Source: Phoronis australis (taxonomy: Eukaryota > Phoronida > Phoronidae). Taken from it: 64,000 nucleotides of DNA. The DNA lies in assembly GCA_002633005.1 (NCBI GenBank), contig NMRA01000315.1, positions 2,111-66,110 on the forward strand, read 5' to 3'. The notes beneath the pieces are model-generated. The model did not search any database. It saw only the letters and a program-made list of their open reading frames with translations, and was not told the origin of the DNA. Each line of letters begins with the position of its first letter. The first letter of the stretch is position 1. Of this stretch, positions 1 to 10,616 are shown piece after piece. The position numbers and the translations under genes are program-made.

Positions 1-129
1 TTTTTGAGATTTCGGATTGAAAGCGATTGGTCTTAGATGTACTAAATTTGTGTATTGAGGAGTTGAGTATGGTGAAACATTTACACCATCCATCAATAAA
101 GAACGCCACATGTACTTTGTCTCAACCAC

Positions 130-290
130 GAAATGAAATTATCGAAATTATTGGAAAGCACGCCAAAAAAGCTGATATTGAAAAAGGAAATAAACAATGC
201 AAAATTCTGTTCCGTCATGGCTTTGTTCATATAATTAGTAGGTGCCGATGACAGCATTCGAGAAGAGTTGCTAGAAATATGCCTTTGTAT
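130..290 (+). pseudogene. Decayed hAT-type (DUF4371-like) transposase fragment, copy A
   Basis: Plus-strand reading gives NEIIEIIGKHAKKADIEK, then after a frame change a stretch resembling EINNAKF-SVMA, and after another change DSIREELLEIC. This order resembles the DUF4371 region of hAT/ZMYM-type transposases (NEII-IIG, then E-I-AKFFSVMADE, then NIREEFLEF). The reading frame breaks twice and no catalytic residues survive, so this is a fossil. It lies just outside the composite repeat that starts near 600. The family assignment is from recalled motif shape, not a search. Confidence 0.45.
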
Positions 291-608
291 TCTTGCACAC
301 GTATATAACTTGCAAACACGTAGCTGAATGCATTATGAGCACCTTGGCGTCCAGACAATCCCACCCGAACGCTCTATTGTAGCATTATACATCACTTCGT
401 TTGCAATGCGCAAAGCACTGAAAATGTAACTTGCAAAATGAATATTGAGTTAAATAAACTGTACGTCTGTTATTGCATTTTCCGTACAAACTTATTATTT
501 TTTTGAAAATGAAACATTGAAAAGTAATTACGTCGCTTACTTGTTTACTCTTTACCGGTATAGGGACGACGCCAATTTTTGCGAAACATTAAAATGTCCA
601 CCGTCCTC

Positions 609-770
609 CAGGGGCTGATCCAGGATTTTGAGTTAGGGGCGCCCAGGGCAGAGTATTATCCAGGACTTTACCTGTCAGACATTCGTACCCCTGTACTGCC
701 AAATGGAATATGAGAGAATTTTAGGAGGGGAGTATGGCCCCCCCTGCCCCCGCCCTTAAAACCGCCACTG
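609..770. mobile_element. hAT-like MITE (CAG-ended), copy A
   Basis: A short element starts CAGGGGCTGATCCAGG and ends CCGCCACTG, whose reverse complement is CAGTGGCGG. The middle holds a GGGG tract, a CCCC tract and the phrase for 'actgccaaatggaat' typical of this family in the window. Related copies lie at 2501-2650, 13874-14041, 16340-16485, 24156-24313 and 54267-54603. It has no coding capacity. The terminal CAG and the family shape suggest hAT. The same insertion is in copy B, so it predates the duplication. Confidence 0.7.
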
Positions 771-814
771 AGAACATCCCCTCCCGTAATCCTGATGTGT
801 GTTGAGAAACGCTA

Positions 815-978
815 GGACCTATGCTAGGTCCTAGATTATATTTCGCCAAAGTCACGTGTTCTCATCAAAGACGCTCTCTACGGTCTCTGTTCTCATTCAA
901 AATATACTATAATATCTCGTGTAATCTCGCGAAGTCTTGCTTTTTAGCGACGTCCGAGCGTTACTGAACGGGAGGCTG
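815..978. mobile_element. CGCTAGGAC inverted-repeat element, copy A
   Basis: The left end reads AACGCTAGGACCTATGCTAGG, here cut to its key part CGCTAGGACC. The right end reads GCGTTACTGAACGGG, with GTCCGAGCG just before it. Related sequences occur at about 14082-14215 and 50765-50920, where the right end is GTCCTAGCGTTACTGAACG and mirrors a left end CGTTCAGTAGACGCTAGGAC. The termini are thus inverted repeats of about 20 bp around an AT-rich core containing AAAGTCACGTGTTCTCAT. No coding frame is present. Confidence 0.55.
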
Positions 979-1195
979 GTGACAGGCCTCGTTGGCACGT
1001 GCGCTAAATTTACATACCTAAGCGACATCCTCTGTGACAAGAAAGGAAGCTTTTGTCAGTAAAAAAATGACGACGCATCAGCAGAAAATCTCTCTTGACT
1101 TTTTCTTTCAAAATTTCGGACAGAAAATAGGAAAGTTTCTGACCGACAGTCAACGCAAAATACTTATCTACACTGGTCAGTGCTCAAAGTAGCCT
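905..1195. repeat. Left arm of a large inverted repeat (copy A)
   Basis: This segment runs from the region around GCGCTAAATTTACAT through GACAAGAAAGGAAGC and ATGACGACGCATCAGC to GGTCAGTGCTCAAAG. It reappears inverted at about 4740-4990 (reverse complement: GTGCGCTAATCTTGCATTCC, then GACAAGAAAG, then GGCGACGCATCGGC, then GGTCAGTGCTCAAAG). The two arms enclose about 3.5 kb with no recognisable gene. A weaker related sub-repeat lies at about 1410-1515. The whole may be one large non-autonomous foldback element. Confidence 0.6.
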
Positions 1196-2300
1196 ACTTA
1201 ACTTTTTGTAAAATCACCCAATGGCAATTTGGGCGTGATTCCAGGAACTTTCTCACTTTCTTCACACAAGCCACTGTTTGTGTGAGCGAGCCAGTTTTCT
1301 GACACATAAAACTGTGTGATCACCAACACATTTCGAGAAGATTTACACCGTTCCGCTTGATTTCCTCGGCGACAAAATTTCGAATAGTTGGTAGAAGTTC
1401 CCGCTTCGTTTTTTCTTTGAGGGTTTTCAATCACAAAATAGAAATTTCTGATCGATAGTCACCGAAAAGGCTCGTATAAATTGTTCAGGGCTTAAAGTAA
1501 TTTGACTTTCTCAAGAATTAACGTATGATTGTGGAACCTGAGGGGGAATTCGATACCACGTTCATCTCATTAGAAACTAGAAAGCGGTTTCCTAGGGAGA
1601 AATAAGGCTTGGGTGACACCATCTGTGGAAGCTTCAGGATGAACTGCTGACATGACGATTGTACATGTGCAATCAGTTAATGACCATTGATTTACATGTA
1701 AGTAGATAAATCCTTTTTCTCCGGATTTTAAATCTTTGAAATTGAGAGTAGGTAAGATTTTACGAATTATAATTTTTTTTTTCAACAAACTCGTTTAGTT
1801 TTAATCGACGGTGTCACTACCACGTCTATAAATATGCATTATGAAAGTGGCCAATTTGAATTTTACCTCGGGTCAAGTAACTGCCCTGTTTTAGTGATTT
1901 CAACAAACCCTCGTTATTGCATTGGCGTCTTACTTAAGTGATGAAAGCAGGATTCAACTAAAACTGATATTATCTGTGTCATAGAATTTATACCATGGCT
2001 CTTAGTGGGATGTCGTGTAATTCACCTAAAGCATACTGAATGTTACGCTTGCTCGTTTAGAAGACGTGTAACTTGAGGAATTCTTCAAACTTTGCTCCAA
2101 ATCTTTGAGGGTTGTCGAGAACGTAGAGTTATTTTGTTTCAGAAAATTAGATGGGAAAGTTGTTGTTAATATATGTTAATTGGCCCAAATCAGGTTTGGT
2201 ATCCTTTTAGGCGCTGGGTTGTTTTCCGTAGGCTCAAGACACTCGCGAAACACTTGCGTCGAACAATCTTCGCTTATGGAACGGAAACATTACATCCCTT

Positions 2301-2469
2301 TCACAAACATTTTAAGTCTGGCCTACACGTCACCTGTTTTCTACATCACATTACTTAATGAACATAAGTCCGAAAAGATTTCTGCCCCCCCCACCGGGAC
2401 TCGAATCCAGGACCTTTTGCTAACTGTGGCCAACAGGTGGCGTGCATACCAGACTTAAAATGTTTGTGA
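2301..2469. mobile_element. Foldback element with tRNA-like B-box motif, copy A
   Basis: The left end TCACAAACATTTTAAGTCTGG recurs inverted at the right end, so the arms are about 38 bp with few mismatches. Inside, on the minus strand, is a stretch resembling the 3' half of a tRNA: AGTTAGC, then GGTCC, then GGATTCGAGTCCC, a good match to the RNA polymerase III B box. No acceptor stem or full cloverleaf can be drawn. The same element sits at 16142-16308 in copy B. Confidence 0.6.
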
Positions 2470-2500
2470 TCTATACTTCCATGTCGTTTAAAGATTTACT

Positions 2501-2650
2501 CAGTGGTGGATTTAGAGGGGGCCATGACCCCCCCCCGAAAATTCTCCCAGATTCCATTTTGCAGTTCGGGGGTGCGAATGTCTGCCCGAAAAATCCTGGC
2601 TAATACTCTAACCTGGCCCCCACTAACTCAAAATTCTGGATCTGCCCCTG
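2501..2650. mobile_element. hAT-like MITE, second locus, copy A
   Basis: It starts CAGTGGTGGATTTAGAGG and ends ACTCAAAATTCTGGATCTGCCCCTG. Reverse-complementing the end gives CAGGGGCAGATCCAG, a terminal inverted repeat of the CAG family. It is shared with copy B (16340-16485), so it is an old insertion. Confidence 0.75.
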
Positions 2651-2962
2651 TTAGTATATCCCTTTATTCAACATTCCAAACTCATCTCAATCCACTTGAA
2701 GTGACCGTCATTTAGCTCGAGTTAAATCTGTCTCTCCCGTCTGCATCAACCAGGCGGTGATGTGAAAATACAGGTGCTAGTCACTTCAGCATAACAGTCG
2801 TAGGCCTACGGTGAATGATATGCATAAACATGTAGATCTATGAGTTACAGCAGGTGTTTAATTTTTTGTTTCAAACAAGGTAATCTTTTTCATGAACTTC
2901 AATGTTTGCGGTCGTTGAAACAGATAGTAACCCTAGAAACGCGAGGAATGTCATTTGGAGTT

Positions 2963-3225
2963 CACGCGCGCACCCATCCCTCAATATGGGGGCTCGAATC
3001 TCTGACAAAGAGGACCGTTTGCTAACGAAAAAGCGGGAGGACTAAAAATAGAAAAAAACGGGGTACCACCTTCAGGTCTGTGAACTGTGAGTCTGTGCCT
3101 TTTTAGTGGACTTTTGTCTCGCTTTCTCGGTCTTTTTCCCCTGTGGTGGACCTTTTTACCCACTTCGCCAAATGGGGGGGNGGTGGCTCGTTCGAGCCCC
3201 CCTAGCCCCCCTGGGTGTGCACATG
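2963..3225. mobile_element. GCGCGC-ACCCAG MITE, unique to copy A
   Basis: The left end CACGCGCGCACCCATCCC and the inverted right end (CATGTGCACACCCAGGGGG on the complement) form imperfect terminal repeats. Both ends continue into GGGGGCTCGAA. At the matching place in copy B (near 16775) the element is absent, and the flank reads straight from CATTTGGATTTAC into GCGTCGACGACTG. GGAGTT on the left and GGACTT on the right correspond to GGATTT at the empty site, consistent with a short target-site duplication. One n interrupts a G run at 3181. Confidence 0.75.
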
Positions 3226-4739
3226 GACTTAGTGGAGCGTCGACTACTGTCAGAATGGGCCTTGCCACACCTTTAACCTTTACGATAGACTGCAGTAAAA
3301 CAATCAGAAGCCAATATTTCACAGTCACGTGCTGGCATTTTGCATAAATAAGTGAGAATCTTTCCTTTGCAGAACACAACCTTCGGAACATCGTGTCTCA
3401 GAAATGGCTCATCAAGTTCATAAGAAACTTTCAAATGCTATGCTTCATCCACTGTTTCTCAAAAATGCTGTTACGATTGTTTTCAAAATGTTCCACTTCA
3501 TCATGAGGGGCTATCGAAAATAGGACAGACATGAATCTCATAAAAAAATATAATTTAGAAAACTGTCAAACGATATTTTTGAGATTTTATTTTGAACAGT
3601 TACCCTGTATGTAATACAAAATTTGATCCTGTTATTGATCCTGGTGTTTTGCCATACATTTGCCTTTCTTTTGTGCTAAATTTTCCTAAAATGACAAGGT
3701 CACGTGACCTAATTAGTGACAGATTGGTATAAAGTAAAAATCAAATTCTACGGAATTTCTGCTTCAAGAAAAATATAAAATTTTGCTGAGTTAAATTCTA
3801 TAGTTCTATAGATATTTGGCTAAATGTACATGTACAGACTTGCCGATAAGGTCCTTCATAACCTGAACGTTTTTGGAATCACCAGCTAGGGAGTTTTCAT
3901 ATGTAGCGTATGATGACTCAGCGGGGAGGTAGGAAGCAGGGGGTGAACGCGCACCCCAAGATTTTTTAGGCGTTAAGGTTAAATCGTGGCTACCGGCACG
4001 GAAGGCGGATGGCCGAGGGCAAATGTGAAAAGAAAGACAGCGAATCATGGAGAAGATAGTAAATCAAAGAGAACATTAGGCAACTACCAGCGCTAGATTT
4101 ACCCTTTGAGTCGGAGGGACCCATTTTTCAACATAGTAAGTTTAAATGCACTTGAAAAAGTAAAGCACAGCCTTTGTAAAGCATATCAATTTACTGGATT
4201 TTTATATTCAAGAAGACAATTTACGGAATGCAAAAATATATTCCCCCAGAGACCCCTGAGTAATCTGTCCCTGTGCATTCTTTTTCGTTGTTTATCGAAA
4301 TTGTTCATCGCTTGATAAAATTTGAGAGCCTAACAGATAGCATTTAGTGGCTCATTTCCTGCTTATTTGGATAAATAGATCCTTTCGTATTTAGGTACCC
4401 AGCCCGTGGAGGGGGTCCGTTGATAGCATCCATACGGTCATCCTTTTCGTGTTTTTTATTGATAATTCTTAAGGAGACACTAAAGAAAAGATGGACAAAC
4501 GATGGAACCGATTGCTATGATGGAATTAACTGCCACTCTTTTCTACTTGTTAGTGACGTTTAGCCTTTAAGACGGGGTGTTCTCTCGGAATGGCGCCTGG
4601 GGCAATTGCCTCTTTACCCTTCTATAAATCCGGTACTGTCAACTGTTCACAAGGCGTAGAAAATAAGATTCAAACATTTTATCGCCCATAGTCTTGCATT
4701 GAGATTGCTAATGGACGTTTTTACAAAAATGACTCGAAT

Positions 4740-4990
4740 AACGTCTAATTATGCTGTCTTTGAGCACTGACCAAAGTAAGCAATGGTCTTTCGATGACTG
4801 TCGTTCAAAAACTTTTAAATTTGTGTTTGAAATTTGGAAAGCAAAAATGTAGAGAAAATTTTTGCCGATGCGTCGCCATTTTGTCACGGACAAAAGTAAT
4901 CTTTCTTGTCAAAGTAGGATGTTGCAAAGGAATGCAAGATTAGCGCACATGCCTACCAGGCCAGTAGCCAGACTTACAAGAGAGGATGTT
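4740..4990. repeat. Right arm of the large inverted repeat (copy A)
   Basis: This is the inverted partner of 905-1195. The shared order on the complementary strand is GTGCGCTAAT, GACAAGAAAG, GACAAAATGGCGACGCATC, ACGACAGTCATCG and GGTCAGTGCTCAAAG. The corresponding arm in copy B is shorter and lies at about 18395-18560. Confidence 0.6.
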
Positions 4991-5054
4991 CGAATTTCTA
5001 GAACGATGAATCTTTTGATATTTCGCATTGGTGTCGATCCCTTACCGCGCGCTA

Positions 5055-6741
5055 TTAAAGGAGAATGCCACCCAAAAAACAATCTAATTTGTATCAATTT
5101 AGATAGAGTAGTTCTACTCCATAACGACACGTGCGGTTGCGTTACCTGACACCTGACGGCAGACGAAGGTGTTGAAATTATCCAGTTACGTCATCGGTTT
5201 CACACGCATTCTGTTCAGCAGTTCACAACAAGGGTTACTGGTGTCAGCTTATCGCTTGGAGTCATCGTTTAACACCAATAAATCATCAAACTTCGATGTA
5301 AAACCCTTAAAAATACACCGAGTTCTTACAAAAACGTGTTGTTTTATTTCACTGTTACGGATTTATTGGTATTTGGACACACCGTAGCCTACAAAGTTCG
5401 GCAGGCCATTAAGCTCCGTAGCAGGAGTTTGGAGTGTGTTCGGAGATAATTTCGAAGTATTTTCCGTGAGATACAGACAGGAGAACCTAGATGTGTGTTG
5501 TTTATATTTGTGATTTTCTGAGTTCTAAACACAAAACACTTGTTATCCTGGCCAGTGGCTCGGAGCCCGATCAGGCCCGTCGCGGCCGGCCGGATTGACT
5601 CGTTATCCATACCAGTGGCTCGGAAACTGATCAGACATCACGAACAAACCAGCCAGAGTTCAGTGGAAACTAAACTTCCAGTCAAGAAAATACTATACTA
5701 GTGAGCCAAAGTAATGTGCACGTGATTATATTGGTGAATTAGCCACGAAACTGCAAATCTACTTACTCGTCGGGGGTCGCGAATTCGTTCGGCTTTGGCC
5801 ACAGCACCGTCAGGGCAGAAGTTGTACATTGACAATCATAATGTAAATGTAAATAAAGATCCCCCTAACACCTGGTCGTGGGATAGAAATCGAGCTGTTT
5901 CACAACAGTTTCTGCCAGCAAACACTAAATTAGCATGAGCTCACACGGCCTCGGTGTCTCGTCAATTAGTTTTATTGCACCTAAAGCCGATCAAACGCAG
6001 TGATTTATTCATTGCTGGCTTCTCAAATCATTTCGTGCACTCACGAACACTCCAAAGACATTACAAATTGCATCTAATGAGACAGACTTTGTTTCAGTTT
6101 TATATAAGTATTGGTTAGGGTGAGAATAATTCATCTTGAAACAGAACGCTCAGTAATAAACGCCAAACATGGCAACTCGCAATCCCGACTTAGGACGAGC
6201 TAGAGCGGCTCACCAGTCCCGACTTCGCAGGTGGGTCGTTAAGTTTTACAGGCTATCAATTCGAACAGGAATACAGTGATGAAGAAATACTAGACAGGCG
6301 CCGTGAACAAGCTCAGACAATGGAACGTATGGAGTTATTTGGTAAGCCAGGCATTCGTGAGGCACTGTCGACGTCGTCTGCAGGCCACAGACACGGATAT
6401 GTTTCACGGCCTCATACTTGCTATTTACAGCGTACATTTCATTCTTCACTACCATGAGCCACTTCCTAAGCATTTCGGACTCTCGAGGAAGTAAAAAAAA
6501 ACGATATACTCGCTTTCCTCGCGGCTGCTTAGTTCGGACAAGCGGGAACGATACACCGCAACATAGCGGCATTCACTCTGCATATGAACCACTGACGTCG
6601 CTAGCGTCGTTTCTCACCATCCTCACAGGTTAACGCGACACCTCTTGGCAAGGTAAGGTCGACTGTATGCGAGGCGATGTGGAAATAGACCGATTAAGAC
6701 GGCAAAAAATTCTAATTAAATCGGGTGGCATTCGCCTTTAA
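5055..6741. mobile_element. TTAA-flanked non-autonomous transposon (piggyBac-like target site)
   Basis: A 1.68 kb insertion is present in copy A and missing from copy B (empty site near 18640-18660). It is bounded by TTAA on both sides (5055-5058 and 6738-6741). The inner ends are AGGAGAATGCCACCC on the left and, inverted, AGGCGAATGCCACCC on the right, a terminal repeat with one mismatch over 19 bases including TTAA. Duplicated TTAA is the signature of piggyBac-type insertion. No transposase is readable; a THAP-like relic is at 6246-6572 (minus). Inside, a roughly 35-bp phrase with CCAGTGGCTCGGA occurs twice near 5555 and 5610. Confidence 0.75.
6246..6572 (-). pseudogene. THAP-domain-like relic inside the TTAA element
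   Basis: The minus-strand frame of 108 codons contains CC near its start, then VYRFFLLPRESEMLRKWL, then about 20 residues, then VKHIRVCGL. The order (Cys pair, RF-P, R-W, late VC-x-x) resembles the C2CH THAP DNA-binding domain found in P-element and other DNA transposases and in host THAP proteins. Where a family member would have Cys-x2-His-Phe this frame has CGLQT, so zinc binding is probably lost. No start context or downstream transposase domain was found. The family call is by motif shape only. Confidence 0.35.
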
Positions 6742-6848
6742 AGAGCTAAAGAGTGAGCGATGCGTCATTGTCGAAAGATTAGGTTTTTACAGAAAACGCA
6801 AAAACAGAGATGAAAGACATTTTTGTATGAGTTAAAAGTCAACATACA

Positions 6849-7050
6849 CATGCGCGCGCCCAGCCTTCGATATGGGGGCTCGGATTACCGACAAACCGAC
6901 AAAAGAGCGGGCGGACAAAAAAAAAACGGAAACACCTCTGTGAATTGCGACTTTGCGCTTATTTGTCCCATATTCTCGGACTTTTTGTCTCTCGGGGGCG
7001 TACCTTTTTGCCCACTTAGCCAATGGGGGGNCCCCCTGGGTGCGCTCATG
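6849..7050. mobile_element. GCGCGC-ACCCAG MITE, second copy unique to copy A
   Basis: It starts CATGCGCGCGCCCAG and ends CTGGGTGCGCTCATG, good terminal inverted repeats, with the GGGGGCTCG motif just inside the left end. Copy B lacks it: there GTCAATATACATGTTG is continuous (near 18751). The flanking ATACA on both sides fits a short target-site duplication. One n lies in a G run at 7031. Confidence 0.8.
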
Positions 7051-7714
7051 ATACATGTTGTAAGTTCCACTTTCAGTATTTTCTGTATTGAAATGACGAG
7101 ATATATAAGGGTACAAGAGAGCGTTCGCTTAGGACTGATTGGACGCCAGCGAGCCTATCCAATGTGCAACTACGTTTATTTTGCCTGTACATATCCAAAG
7201 ATATTTAAAATAATTCACAAGTGAAAATGATCGCTAATTTCACTTTTAGGGTTACCAATTGACGATATCGTGGAAATTACATCTCCAAAATTTCAGTCAC
7301 AAGCTATCTCTAAAACACATCTCCAACGCATATCTTGAAGCAAAGTTATTGGATGCTAACTTTATCCACCTTCATTACGAAGCATGTGCCAGGGCATACA
7401 ATAAGTGCGGGCGCGTAGAAATCATAAAAGGCGGACACAGCGCCAGTCTGAACAAACAAAAAGTAATGCTCATTCTCAACCACTGTGTGGTGACTTAAAT
7501 GTTTTGTTATTAGATGAAATTTGTAACATTGCCTGCCGCCTGCGTTAAGTTACTACACGACATGATCAATAGTTCTTCTCCAACCGGATATTTCCGAAAT
7601 AACTTCGTCTTTATGGATTCTTTCCGCTTGGATGGGATTGCACACCGCAATGTTCACGCCCCCTTGCGGCTTACTGACTTTGCTACAGCCCTACCTCACA
7701 TGGACAGCGCAGCG

Positions 7715-8385
7715 CTAAAATAATTGGGAAGCTATAGCCCACCCTCCGACCAAGCCTCAGCTAAGAACAATAATTCCTAAATCTAGTAGCAACCAGATTT
7801 TGCTTTTGAATAAAAACAACAGCGGAAATAAAATGGTTTAATTACGTCTTTTGTATCTCATTTAAATAGTAAAATATAAAAATAACGCCAAATTACAGCA
7901 AAATATGCCACAAATGACACTGTAATTAAGTGTACATTTTGCCCAGATTTCGAGTTAGCAGTCCGTGAGCAATGATTCTTTGTGGATATGAGTCCTCGAG
8001 TCGTGCGTTTTGGGTACGTAAGCAGCGTTTTGAACGCAAACAGAAGCATTGTTGTGGTTATTTTCTCTTCTAGCGAAAGAGACGCCTGTTCCTACCCATT
8101 TGCTTTTTGAAAGACACAATGCATTCATTTGACCCACTGTGTCCATTTTGATCCGTTATGTCCATTTTGACCGATTACATCAGTTTAGACCCCAATTCAC
8201 ACATGGCTTAAAATAAGGTAGTCCAGGTAGAGAGGTGCTAGTAATTCATCTTTAACAAGTTATCTACATGTATGTACAGTTGTTGGGTTCTTCAAGCCCA
8301 TTTCCAGTCCGTTCAGCAAGATCCAGGACGAACTCGCACGTCCTGAGAAGAACAGGATTATTGAGCTGCTGCCAAGTGTCTTTGT
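7715..8385. other. Copy A-specific insertion with a local repeat
   Basis: Relative to copy B, copy A contains about 540 bp of unrelated AT-rich sequence (7715-8255). This is followed by a repeat of material that occurs only once in copy B: 8258-8382 matches 19450-19560, and 8383-8520 matches 7600-7713 again. So a segment around the TTTATGGATTCTTTC phrase is present twice in copy A (7615 and 8390). Within it, a 20-bp unit TGTCCATTTTGA is repeated near 8140 and 8160. No coding frame is recognised. Confidence 0.55.
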
Positions 8386-8693
8386 CTTTATGGATTCTTT
8401 CTTCACTAATAATTTGGATGGGACTGCACACCGCAATGTTTACGCCCCCTCGCGGCTTACTGACTTTGATACAGCCCTACCTCACATGGTCCGCACAGGT
8501 AGAGAGATAATTTATATTTAACAAGTTATCTACATGTATGTACAGTAGTTGGGTTGTTCAAGCCCATCTCTCGCATTTCCTGAGAACAGGATTGAGTTGC
8601 TGCCAAGTGCTTCTCTGTTCTTTAGTTGACGCCTCACGTGATCACATCATGGGAACGTTACGCCATCTCCAAACAGACTGATGGAGTTTGGCT

Positions 8694-10616
8694 TCATCGT
8701 ATCCCCACTAAGTGCTCGCTCACGCTCCAAAGTTGTTTTCTCAGAGGTTCATCATTCACCATTGCTGTCTCTGTTGCAACAAAGTAGTTGTCATAGTAAC
8801 ATCCCGAAACTACGTCATCCGCTACGGCGCAATGGATTGTGGTTTGTGCACCTTCACAAGGAGTCTATGGAATGGAAACACGATATACATTTATACATAT
8901 ATCCGCAACTCCATCATTTGAGACAAAACATCAATGCCCTGTAATATGGTACATGTATGGGTTGATAATTTCCAAAAATTGTTGATATCACAGGTATGCC
9001 TTTACACTAATTTCATCAATGAAAAACAATTTCAAAAATGGTTTGTTCACTGGTCACATCTCACGGTAATTACCTTAAGTAGTCTAGCCTTGGCCAGAAA
9101 ATAAACACCTTGTCTAATACGGGGTTGTGTCGCATGACTTCTGTTTTGACAATTCCTGGGTGTAGACTCAGCACCTCGACACATGGGAAGCATTCAAAGA
9201 ACATTAAGATGTTTCGATACGGGCGGAAAATCAATAAACCAGCGGAGTCTCGTGTGCACGAGACAAAGTAAAAGCTGCGTTAGCTTGCGCGTTGTTGACT
9301 TTAAAGATGTTCTTTCCCCGTCATTTTGTTTACAAAATTTTTACAAAACGAATTTTCACGTAAATCAACTTATTAGAAACTTGCAAATAGCGCTCTTTTA
9401 ACATCACTTCAATTTTGCATAAAATAAACAAAATTTCTTAGAGAATTTTGAATTTGAGTTTTGAAATTCCTGGAGGTGCACGAACAAAATGGCCGCCTCA
9501 GCGGAATGCTGAAAATGGCTACGATCAATACGGATTTTAGTTAGAACTGGTAAACATCGTTCAGTTTCGACATCTACTGATTTAATCGTGGCCCTGAAAC
9601 AACATTTAAGGCCATAAAGTCACGCTGCGGGCGGACTCACGAAGTTTTGCAGATTGGACGACATATTATTTGGCTTCTCTTAATGGGGCCTGACGTCACT
9701 CATTTTCGTACGCTTATCATTTTCATGAAAATTGCAATTTCGTTTATAGAGTTTGTTTGAAAACGTCACAGTGATAGGTATCAATTACAAGAAAAGCAGG
9801 TGAAATGACAAAAATAGGGCAAGTATAAAAGAGGTATATTGTAGTAACAATAAACCGATTTTAATTATTACTGTGATTTTTCTTATTCATTTGATTATCC
9901 AGAAATAAATACAGATACTGTGCGGCTATAACAAACTCTCTAACTAGTACTAACCTGTTTCCGATTGCCGTTCGGCGAGATCTTTCGAGAACAAAATCTG
10001 CGCCAGTTTTGTGTCCCTATACAATAAATAGGGACGGAAGTCTCGAACAGAGAACAAGTCGTCGAAATTAATTTTTGCTGGCTTCAAATCCATGATGGAT
10101 GAGACGTTAAGTATGCGACACGGCGCTGACCTTTTTAGAATATCTGTAAAACGATCACGTATTGTCACAACAATCACATTTCTTTTATGCTTATAAAAAG
10201 CTACACAATTGAAGTCGGCACGGTTTTCAGGCTTTGCCTGAGCGCAAAATAATTTGATATGGAATGTTCAAATAAAATGATAAAATTCGGCAATGCTCTA
10301 ATTGTTGATAGTAAATTTGTGGTATAAGAAAGTTTTTTATTTGTTGTCGCGGCTCATTATCAGTTGTGTTACAACTGTACATTCAGTCAAGTGAAAAGCG
10401 TGCAGGAAACAGGTCATAGACGAACTTGTCCTCTAATGGTTTGTAAGATTCACATGGAAACTATAGTGAATATTTTGTAAAGTACACGTGGATGAATATT
10501 ATTTTTTTTGTAAAATTACACCATACCTAATAGTAAATAGGTCATCAAGAAGTGGCCTACATGATTGGTAGCCCAGGTAAGCTCTAATACATTGTCAGTC
10601 ATTGTCAGCGGTAAAC
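8694..10616 (-). pseudogene. Truncated RDH-like dehydrogenase pseudogene (exons 3-6, copy A)
   Basis: This is a partial copy of the short-chain dehydrogenase gene at 19644-22923. Recognisable exons on the minus strand are exon 3 at 10527-10616, exon 4 at 9955-10143 (NVSS and the YRDTK catalytic motif intact), exon 5 at about 9073-9182, and exon 6 at 8694-8864 with a TGA stop. Exons 1 and 2, carrying the membrane anchor and the TGxxxGxG cofactor motif, are absent upstream because the duplication ends in intron 2. Exon 5 is damaged twice: the acceptor AG is AT (plus-strand 9183-9184), and a 1-bp deletion near 9098 shifts the frame. Exons 3, 4 and 6 remain open, with about 7 amino-acid differences each from copy B in exons 4 and 6. 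I infer a non-functional copy; a transcript skipping exon 5 (110 bp) would also be out of frame. Confidence 0.85.

Noticed and set aside
3087-3347. 86-codon plus-strand frame and the 136-codon minus-strand frame at 2981-3391
   Set aside because: Both run through the MITE at 2963-3225 and contain its G/C runs and an n. They reflect repeat composition, not genes.
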